Source: Legionella genomosp. 1 (GTDB taxonomy: Bacteria; Pseudomonadota; Gammaproteobacteria; Legionellales; Legionellaceae). From it: DNA of 5,743 bases. A program made the translations under genes and the position numbers. The stretch is from contig CAMDBQ010000105.1 in NCBI GenBank assembly GCA_945889365.1, positions 1 to 5,743 of the forward strand, given 5' to 3'. Shown piece after piece: positions 1-5,223 of this stretch (positions are counted from its first letter, which is position 1; each line of letters starts with the position of its first letter). The notes below the pieces were generated by a model. It did no database searches. It was given only the letters and a program-made list of their open reading frames with translations, and was not told the DNA's origin.

Positions 1-209
1 GTTTTTTTATATTTTGGAACCTTGATTCCCAGCTTGCCAAGTCGCTTGCTCAAACAACTAAAATCAGCGCAGACAAGCGGTAAACGATATACTTGTCGTA
101 TTTCATGACAGGTTAGAATTGCAAAATCGCTGAAACGTTTTGGTGTACCGCTTCCATCATAAACCCTATCCTTTTCATACCAGAATGATATGGCCTCTTC
201 CGATAGCTA
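1..209 (-). pseudogene. IS5/IS4-like transposase, N-terminal remnant, cut by window edge
   Basis: One minus-strand frame is open for 68 codons from base 206 down to base 3 and runs off the window. It reads LSEEAISFWYEKD, then GSGTPKRFSDFAILTC, then IRQVYRLPL, then CLSKRLGKLGIKVPKY. This matches the N-terminal region of DDE transposases of the IS5/IS4 type as I remember them (WYE, then R.R.YSD.AI.T, then an F.LPLR segment, then PDY..L.RR). The frame is broken: a TAG stop lies at 207-209, where relatives have a VW.SE stretch, so a TGG-to-TAG change is plausible. A second in-frame TAA lies at 228-230. No ATG, GTG or TTG start is available after the TAG. Between RLPL and the FSCLSKRL stretch about 20 residues expected in relatives are missing, which suggests an in-frame deletion. 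The catalytic DDE residues would lie outside the window. The family call rests on memory of motifs, so IS5 versus IS4 is not settled. Confidence 0.72.
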
Positions 210-366
210 AACATCAATCTGTTTGTTTTATGAGCCAGGAAACAAAGCCTGCCTTAACTACAGCATAACTCCCAAAACAGGAGAAGGGAGCAGATCGTGC
301 TAACTGATTAACTTCGGTGCCAATTTAGATGGGACAGCCCTGGCAGGTTTGAACGGTTATTTGATT
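210..366. other. Gene-free stretch after kdsA, probably the outer end of the IS remnant
   Basis: These 157 bases hold no gene I can support. On the minus strand a short open frame encodes GSYAVVKAGFVSWLIKQTD and stops at 214-216, one frame away from the transposase remnant. It has no recognisable domain. About 21 bases after the kdsA stop the minus strand reads CAGGGCTGTCCCATCTAAA, which looks like the outer terminal sequence of an insertion sequence, but the other end is not in the window and neither the inverted repeat nor a target duplication can be verified. Two weak hairpins are present (331-333 with 338-340, and 269-273 with 286-290). Neither is followed by a T-run on either strand, so I do not call a terminator for the kdsA transcript. 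Confidence 0.4.
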
Positions 367-1194
367 TTAGGCGGTGATATCGCCTCGGCGTTTAAAGACG
401 GCATCCATTTCAACCAGACTTTCGAGTAGCTCTTTCATTTTAGCTAGTGGCCAACTATTGGGGCCATCGCTTAGGGCTTTATCAGGATTAGGATGTGTTT
501 CCATGAAAATTCCGGCTATTCCTGCAGCTACTGCAGCACGAGCTAGCGTGGGGATGAATTCGCGCTGGCCGCCAGATACAGTGCCTTGTCCGCCGGGTAA
601 TTGTACGGAATGGGTTGCATCATAGACTACAGGGCAGCCTGTATCGCGCATGATTTTTAGTGAGCGCATGTCTGAAACTAAATTGTTATAACCAAAACTT
701 GCACCGCGTTCACAGACCATGATTTGCTCATTGCCCGTTGCTCGTGCTTTAGCTACGACATTAGCCATGTCCCAAGGGGCTAAAAATTGGCCTTTTTTAA
801 TGTTTACGGGTTTCTTCATCGCGGCGACGCTTTGAATAAAATTGGTTTGACGGCATAAAAACGCAGGCGTTTGCAGAACGTCGACCACGCTGGCGACTTC
901 TAATAAAGGGGTGTCTTCGTGAACGTCGGTTAATACCGGTACGCCGATTTGTTTTTTAACTTTCTCAAGAATCATCAAGCCTTTTTCAAATCCAGGGCCT
1001 CGATAACTTTCAGCTGATGAACGGTTGGCTTTGTCAAAAGATGACTTGTAAATAAACGGCAGAGACAGTTGCGCGCACATTTCCTTTAAGTAGCCTGCGG
1101 TTTCTATGGCCAGCTCTTCACTTTCAATTACGCATGGGCCTGCTATTAAAAACAAAGGCGAATCGATGCCTACATCAAAACCACATAATTTCAT
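367..1194 (-). CDS. kdsA: 3-deoxy-8-phosphooctulonate synthase (KDO-8-P synthase), metal-dependent type
   Basis: Cytoplasmic enzyme that condenses phosphoenolpyruvate with arabinose 5-phosphate to give KDO 8-phosphate for the LPS inner core. The 275-residue protein has the usual family length and is a DAHP/KDO8P synthase TIM barrel. Visible motifs are IAGPCVIES (residues 17-25), KSSFDKANRSS (50-60), RGPG (65-68), TDVHE (89-93), PAFLCRQT (110-117), KKGQFLAPWD (133-142), DATHSVQLPGG (192-202) and METHP (231-235). Cys21, His195, Glu232 and Asp243 fit the four metal ligands of the metal-dependent class known from Aquifex. The E. coli enzyme has Asn at the Cys position. The start ATG overlaps the pyrG stop as ATGA and has AAGGA at 1201-1205, six bases upstream, inside pyrG, so translation is probably coupled. 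In many gammaproteobacteria eno follows kdsA; here a transposase remnant follows instead. Confidence 0.97.
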   Translation of the reverse strand: MKLCGFDVGIDSPLFLIAGPCVIESEELAIETAGYLKEMCAQLSLPFIYKSSFDKANRSSAESYRGPGFEKGLMILEKVKKQIGVPVLTDVHEDTPLLEVASVVDVLQTPAFLCRQTNFIQSVAAMKKPVNIKKGQFLAPWDMANVVAKARATGNEQIMVCERGASFGYNNLVSDMRSLKIMRDTGCPVVYDATHSVQLPGGQGTVSGGQREFIPTLARAAVAAGIAGIFMETHPNPDKALSDGPNSWPLAKMKELLESLVEMDAVFKRRGDITA

Positions 1195-2828
1195 GCTTGT
1201 TCCTTTTTATAATGATATTCACGTGCTGCGAACACAAAGTGTTTAAACAAGGGATGACAATCTCTGGGTGTAGAGTTAAATTCAGGATGGAATTGACTGG
1301 CGATAAACCAGGGATGATCGGCTAGCTCAATCATTTCAACCAAAGTGCCATCTGCAGAGCGCCCGGAAATGATAAGCCCATGTTCAACCAAGGTGTCTAA
1401 AAAGGTATTATTCACTTCGTTGCGATGGCGGTGACGTTCTATAATTTCAGGTTTCCCATACACCTTCAATGACAATGTGTCGGCTTCCAATTTACACAAT
1501 TGCGCGCCAAGCCGCATTGTGCCGCCCAAATCGCTGTGTTCATCACGCAGATTAATCCTGCCATCACCCTCCATCCACTCACTGATTAAACCAACGACCG
1601 GGTAAGGCGTTTCTTTATCAAATTCGGTAGAATTGGCGTTTTTCAGACCCGCTACGTTGCGTGCAAATTCGATAACCGCAGTTTGCAAACCTAAACATAT
1701 CCCCAAGAAGGGTACTTTATTTTCCCGTGCATACTGAATCGAACTGATCTTGCCCTCGATACCTCGTTCACCAAATCCACCTGGAATTAGGATGGCATCA
1801 ACATTTTCCAGCAAGGTTGTGCCATGTGTTTCAATCAAGTTGGCATCAATGTAGACGATTTCTACACGCGTTTGCGTATGAATGCCGGCATGAGTCAATG
1901 CTTCGTTAATTGATTTATATGCGTCACTCAGATCGGTATATTTACCAACGACAGCAACTTTTACCGTCATGGTTTTAACCGCTTGCGCATCAACCACCGC
2001 TTGCCACTCGGACAAATCAGCTGGCTTTAGATTCAAGGCTAGTTTTTTAACCACAATTTCATCCAACCCTTGCTCATGTAAAATCATGGGGATTTGATAA
2101 ATACTTTTTGCATCTTGCAGGGAGATCACCCCTTCTTTTTCGACATTGGTAAACAAGGCAATTTTAGCACGGTCATGTTCTGTCAGTGGCTTTTCAGAGC
2201 GACAAATTAAAATATCAGGCTGAATCCCGATTGAACGCAATTCTTTGACCGAATGTTGCGTGGGTTTGGTTTTGGTTTCACCCGAAGTTGCGATGTAAGG
2301 CACCAACGTTAGGTGAATAAATAACGTACGTTGAGCGCCTAATTCAATGCGCATTTGACGAATGGCTTCAAGGAATGGCAAGGACTCAATGTCGCCCACC
2401 GTTCCGCCAATTTCGACCATCGCCACATCAAAACCTTCCGCTCCGAGTTTAATGCAGCGCTTGATTTCATTGGTGATGTGAGGAATGACTTGCACTGTGC
2501 CGCCTAGATAATCCCCGCGACGTTCTTTTTTAATCACGTTATCGTAGATTTTTCCGGACGTAAAATTATTCAGCTTAGTCATGGTAGTACGGACAAAACG
2601 CTCGTAGTGGCCTAAGTCAAGATCGGTTTCTGCGCCGTCATTCGTTACAAACACTTCTCCGTGTTGAAACGGGCTCATGGTTCCTGGATCAACATTAATG
2701 TACGGATCAAGTTTGATAAGCGTTACCTTGAGGCCGCGAGCCTCCAGGATGGCTGCGAGTGATGCGGCAGTAATGCCCTTGCCCAGAGATGAAACCACCC
2801 CACCCGTGATGAATATATATTTTGTCAT
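1191..2828 (-). CDS. pyrG: CTP synthase (glutamine-hydrolysing)
   Basis: Converts UTP to CTP using ATP and ammonia from glutamine; last step of pyrimidine nucleotide synthesis, cytoplasmic, a tetramer in the known enzymes. From the ATG at 2828 the protein is 545 residues, the same length as E. coli PyrG. The N-terminal synthetase domain (about 1-270) has the phosphate-binding GGVVSSLGKG at 9-18, KLDPYINVDPGTMSP at 39-53, Asp71 and Glu139 as likely Mg ligands, and the GGTVGDIES stretch at 141-149. The class I glutamine amidotransferase domain (about 288-545) has the oxyanion stretch PGGFGERG at 349-356, nucleophile Cys378 in GICLG, and His514 with Glu516 in FHPEF. All key residues are present. 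The frame stays open upstream to 2876, but homology begins at MTKYIFITGG and AGGA lies six bases before that ATG. The gene starts 8 bases after ribH and overlaps kdsA by 4 bases, so it sits inside a tight operon. Confidence 0.98.
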   Translation of the reverse strand: MTKYIFITGGVVSSLGKGITAASLAAILEARGLKVTLIKLDPYINVDPGTMSPFQHGEVFVTNDGAETDLDLGHYERFVRTTMTKLNNFTSGKIYDNVIKKERRGDYLGGTVQVIPHITNEIKRCIKLGAEGFDVAMVEIGGTVGDIESLPFLEAIRQMRIELGAQRTLFIHLTLVPYIATSGETKTKPTQHSVKELRSIGIQPDILICRSEKPLTEHDRAKIALFTNVEKEGVISLQDAKSIYQIPMILHEQGLDEIVVKKLALNLKPADLSEWQAVVDAQAVKTMTVKVAVVGKYTDLSDAYKSINEALTHAGIHTQTRVEIVYIDANLIETHGTTLLENVDAILIPGGFGERGIEGKISSIQYARENKVPFLGICLGLQTAVIEFARNVAGLKNANSTEFDKETPYPVVGLISEWMEGDGRINLRDEHSDLGGTMRLGAQLCKLEADTLSLKVYGKPEIIERHRHRNEVNNTFLDTLVEHGLIISGRSADGTLVEMIELADHPWFIASQFHPEFNSTPRDCHPLFKHFVFAAREYHYKKEQA

Positions 2829-2834
2829 GGATAA

Positions 2835-2838
2835 TCCT
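2835..2838 (-). promoter_or_regulatory. Ribosome binding site that sets the pyrG start
   Basis: AGGA on the minus strand, six bases before the ATG at 2826-2828 and overlapping the ribH stop codon (2837-2839). It supports the start at MTKYIF over the in-frame upstream codon at 2876, which would add 16 residues with no counterpart in CTP synthases. Confidence 0.75.
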
Positions 2839-3304
2839 AACATTGTTGTAAGATACTGTGCATTGCCAACGCGCAATCCACCGCATCAACACCTTTATGG
2901 CCGTGCTTTCCGCCTAAACGATCCCAAGCTTGCTCTTCATTTTCTGTTGTTAACACTCCAAAAATCACAGGCGTTTCATATTCCAGTGTCACGCGTTGGC
3001 AACCGTCACTCACTTGCTGACACACATAATCATAATGTGTGGTTTCACCGCGAATCACAGCGCCCAGAGCTATTATAGCAGCATATTGGTTTTTCTTGGC
3101 CAATTTCTTGGCAATTAATGGAATTTCTACAGCACCAGGGACTTCTACCAAGGTAATGTCTTTTGCATTAAAACCTTTGGCTTTTAACCGCTGCATCGCT
3201 CCCGTCATCAGCGCATTTGCAATCTTATGATTAAACTGGCTAACAATAATCGCGATAGGGAATGATTCATGATTAGAATCCGTGATTGCTTTAATGTGTT
3301 TCAC
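2837..3304 (-). CDS. ribH: 6,7-dimethyl-8-ribityllumazine synthase
   Basis: Condenses 5-amino-6-ribitylamino-uracil with 3,4-dihydroxy-2-butanone 4-phosphate to give lumazine, the penultimate step of riboflavin synthesis. Family members form pentamers or 60-subunit shells. With a GTG start at 3304 the product is 155 residues, close to the usual ~156. Motifs in order: SQFN at 22-25 (Phe24 stacks on the pyrimidine), PGAVEIP at 56-62, GAVIRGETTHYDYV at 81-94 with His90 as the likely proton acceptor, FGVLTTEN at 115-122, Arg129 in WDRL as the phosphate-binding Arg, and GGKHGHKG at 131-138. The frame is open up to 3382, but that extra stretch is encoded by the palindromic element and does not resemble the family, while GGAG lies 8 bases before the GTG. 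In many gammaproteobacteria nusB follows ribH; here pyrG follows after 8 bases. Confidence 0.96.
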   Translation of the reverse strand: MKHIKAITDSNHESFPIAIIVSQFNHKIANALMTGAMQRLKAKGFNAKDITLVEVPGAVEIPLIAKKLAKKNQYAAIIALGAVIRGETTHYDYVCQQVSDGCQRVTLEYETPVIFGVLTTENEEQAWDRLGGKHGHKGVDAVDCALAMHSILQQC

Positions 3305-3312
3305 TATTTCGT

Positions 3313-3316
3313 CTCC
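3313..3316 (-). promoter_or_regulatory. Ribosome binding site that sets the ribH GTG start
   Basis: GGAG on the minus strand, 8 bases before the GTG at 3302-3304. It is only three bases downstream of the base of the predicted stem at 3320-3401, so folding of that element could influence access to it. The minus-strand sequence CUCC inside the element (3376-3379) could also pair with this site, but only over four bases. Confidence 0.7.
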
Positions 3317-3319
3317 AGA

Positions 3320-3401
3320 GTGAGAGTCATCCGAGCCGCGACCGCTAGGGAATGTTCTCCGAGGTTCAGGTTCAGGGAGCACTAGCTGCCCGGATGATCA
3401 C
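3320..3401 (-). repeat. GC-rich imperfect palindrome / structured RNA element before ribH
   Basis: The arms at 3327-3336 and 3388-3397 form a 10-bp stem. It is fully paired as minus-strand RNA (with one G-U pair), but the same position is an A-C mismatch in the plus strand. A further 4 bp (3320-3323 with 3398-3401) extend the stem across a 3-base bulge at 3324-3326. Inside it, GCTAG at 3344-3348 pairs with CTAGC at 3382-3386 and CTCC at 3357-3360 pairs with GGAG at 3376-3379; the hairpin loop holds a tandem GGTTCA (3363-3374). Bases 3326-3399 have 45 G or C out of 74, clearly richer than the flanks. No T-run follows, so it is not a normal intrinsic terminator, and the conserved blocks of the FMN riboswitch are absent. 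It is either a dispersed palindromic repeat of the REP/BIME sort or a leader acting on ribH. Confidence 0.6.
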
Positions 3402-3420
3402 AAAAATCATTTCTACATGC

Positions 3421-4629
3421 CTACTTGATCACCAAAAAATGCCCTAACTTTTCCTGCTTGGTCTTTAAATACGTTTGATTATCCGGCGTAGCGGGCACCA
3501 GTAGCGGTATGCGTTCGATGACCGCAATACCGTATTGGGTCATGGCTTCTACTTTATGCGGATTATTGGTTAACAGCCTGACTGCATTAACCTGCATGTG
3601 TTTCAATATTTGAAACGCAACACCATAATTGCGGCTATCAACAGGCAAGCCTAATTCTACATTCGCATCTACCGTATCATAACCTTCTTCTTGTAGCGCA
3701 TAAGCCTTTAATTTATTGGTTAACCCAATACCACGCCCTTCTTGCCTTAAATAGATTAAAACACCACCTTCTGCGGCTATCAATGCCAAAGATTGCTCCA
3801 GTTGTGAACCACAATCACATTTGCAGGATCCAAACACATCACCGGTAATGCATTCAGAATGAATACGAACCAACGGCACTTGGTTTTTTACAGCTGTTGG
3901 TTTAGACAAGGAAAAATGTTCCGCGTTATCCAGTTGATTGGCAAACAAGGTCATGGTAAATTCACCATGCTTTTGCAGTGGCAGGCGTGTTATTGCCGTA
4001 GCTTCAACCAAGCATTCATGACGAATACGGTATTCAATCAAATCATTGATGGTCGCGATTGAAATCCCGTGTTCGCTTGCAAATTCGACTAATTGATCGC
4101 GGCGACTCATGGTGCCATCTTCATTAATGATTTCACAAATGGCGGCAGCTGGCGTTAATCCTGCAAGACGCACTAAATCAACGCTGCCTTCAGTCTGTCC
4201 TGCTCGTTTCAAAACACCACCAGAACGTGCTCGCAATGGAAAAATGTGCCCTGGAGAAATAATATCAGCTGGCTTTGTTTCAGGATTTATCGCGACTTGA
4301 ATGGTGCGCGCGCGATCTTGAGCCGAAATACCAGTCGACACACCAGAAGCCGCTTCGATTGAGACGGTAAACGCCGTGCCATAGGGCGAGCGGTTGTTAC
4401 TTGTCATCATCGGTAAGTTTAGTTTATCAATCCATTCTTCAGCCATAGGCAAACAAATTAAGCCACGACCAAATCGTGCCATAAAATTTATCGATTGAGC
4501 GGTAACGTGTTCCGCGGCGATAACCAAATCACCTTCGTTTTCGCGACCTTCGTCATCCACCAGAATCACCATGCGACCGTTTTTAAGATCAGTGATCGCT
4601 TGTTCTATGGTGATAAAATGATTTGTCAT
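3421..4629 (-). CDS. ribBA: Bifunctional 3,4-dihydroxy-2-butanone 4-phosphate synthase / GTP cyclohydrolase II
   Basis: Supplies both starting units of riboflavin: the RibB domain turns ribulose 5-phosphate into dihydroxybutanone phosphate plus formate, and the RibA domain opens GTP. The 402 residues match the two-domain form. RibB domain (about 1-203): DDEGRENEGDL at 25-35 with Arg29, Glu30 and Asp34, Cys59 in GLICLP, His128 in PGHIFPLRA, and Glu166 in CEI. The usual GHTEA is GQTEG here (144-148), so the second metal-ligand His is Gln145. RibA domain (about 205-402): the zinc cysteines Cys260, Cys271 and Cys273 in HSECITGD and CDCG, RQEGRGIGL at 295-303, Tyr310 as the likely catalytic tyrosine, and RLLTNNPHK at 351-359; all key residues are present. 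The ATG is 3 bases after the ribE stop, with GAGGT 8 bases upstream. Both activities are expected; the Gln makes the RibB half slightly less certain. Confidence 0.96.
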   Translation of the reverse strand: MTNHFITIEQAITDLKNGRMVILVDDEGRENEGDLVIAAEHVTAQSINFMARFGRGLICLPMAEEWIDKLNLPMMTSNNRSPYGTAFTVSIEAASGVSTGISAQDRARTIQVAINPETKPADIISPGHIFPLRARSGGVLKRAGQTEGSVDLVRLAGLTPAAAICEIINEDGTMSRRDQLVEFASEHGISIATINDLIEYRIRHECLVEATAITRLPLQKHGEFTMTLFANQLDNAEHFSLSKPTAVKNQVPLVRIHSECITGDVFGSCKCDCGSQLEQSLALIAAEGGVLIYLRQEGRGIGLTNKLKAYALQEEGYDTVDANVELGLPVDSRNYGVAFQILKHMQVNAVRLLTNNPHKVEAMTQYGIAVIERIPLLVPATPDNQTYLKTKQEKLGHFLVIK

Positions 4630-4632
4630 GTT

Positions 4633-5223
4633 TTAAGACCTCAACTTTAATTGGTGTGCGACTATCCGCGCCAAATAATCAAATTCTACGTTTAAACGAT
4701 CACCAACTTGACGCTGACCTAACGTAGTATGGGCAAGGGTGTGCGGCACTAACAGTACGCTAATACACCCATCATTCAATGTGTTAATTGTTAAACTGAC
4801 CCCATCAATCGTCACGCTGCCCTTTGGCAATAGGTAGATGGTATCACAAGCAGCAAAGCCACCTATAATCATTTCAATATAGTCGTCAATTCGCGTGATG
4901 GAGTTCAAGGCCACAGTGGTATCAACATGACCATTTACATAGTGGCCGCCAAAACGAGTGGTTGCTAACATGGCACGCTCAAGATTGACCTGTTGCCCTG
5001 ACTGTAATTGACCAAGATTAGTTAAATTTAACGTTTCAGGCGATACATCAAACGCCAGACCTTGAGAGAAATCCGGCAGCAATGTCAAACAAACCCCATT
5101 CACAGCTATACTTTCGCCAGCTTGCAATTGCTCAAATTCCGCCTGAATTAACAAACGATTTGCAACATCAAAAGCAGTATTGGAGATAACATCCCCTTGT
5201 TGCTGAATTAATCCGGTAAACAT
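4633..5223 (-). CDS. ribE: Riboflavin synthase alpha subunit
   Basis: Dismutates two lumazine molecules to riboflavin and the RibH substrate 5-amino-6-ribitylamino-uracil; the last step of the pathway (this gene is called ribC in E. coli). The product is 196 residues, slightly shorter than the usual 200-215. It has the two lumazine-binding repeats. The first runs about 1-96, opening with MFTGLIQ and containing VNGVCLTL at 41-48 with the conserved Cys45. The second runs about 97-190, with GHVDTT at 98-103 (His99) and TIDGVSLTIN at 138-147, then PHTLAHTTLG at 160-169. The start is fixed by the N-terminal MFTG signature, which begins the active-site region, and by GGAGG at 5228-5232. It overlaps the end of ribD by 16 bases and ends 3 bases before ribBA. 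Confidence 0.96.
   Translation of the reverse strand: MFTGLIQQQGDVISNTAFDVANRLLIQAEFEQLQAGESIAVNGVCLTLLPDFSQGLAFDVSPETLNLTNLGQLQSGQQVNLERAMLATTRFGGHYVNGHVDTTVALNSITRIDDYIEMIIGGFAACDTIYLLPKGSVTIDGVSLTINTLNDGCISVLLVPHTLAHTTLGQRQVGDRLNVEFDYLARIVAHQLKLRS

Noticed and set aside
269..290. CTCCC/GGGAG hairpin as a terminator for the kdsA operon
   Set aside because: Only five pairs with a 12-base loop and no T-run on either strand.
374..625. Plus-strand open frame opposite kdsA
   Set aside because: Fully contained in kdsA on the opposite strand, with no motif of its own.
2829..2876. Upstream in-frame start for pyrG inside ribH
   Set aside because: It would add 16 residues not found in CTP synthases, and AGGA is correctly spaced for the ATG at 2828.
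2677..3078. Plus-strand open frame of 133 codons across the pyrG-ribH junction
   Set aside because: It lies antisense to two well-supported genes, has no recognisable domain, and is explained by codon bias of the opposite strand.
3305..3382. N-terminal extension of ribH from a GTG at 3382 (26 extra residues)
   Set aside because: The extra residues are encoded by the palindromic element, do not resemble lumazine synthases, and the GTG at 3304 has its own GGAG and gives the normal family length.
3320..3401. Palindrome as a Rho-independent terminator of ribD-ribE-ribBA
   Set aside because: The minus-strand sequence after the stem is TCTGGAGACGAAATA, with no uridine tract, and it leads straight into the ribH start.
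3305..3420. FMN riboswitch before ribH
   Set aside because: The conserved blocks (GGGGCGGGGTGAAA-like start, ACCGGCGGT, GCCGACGGT) are absent; a CCGGATG-like match in the palindrome is on the wrong strand and isolated.
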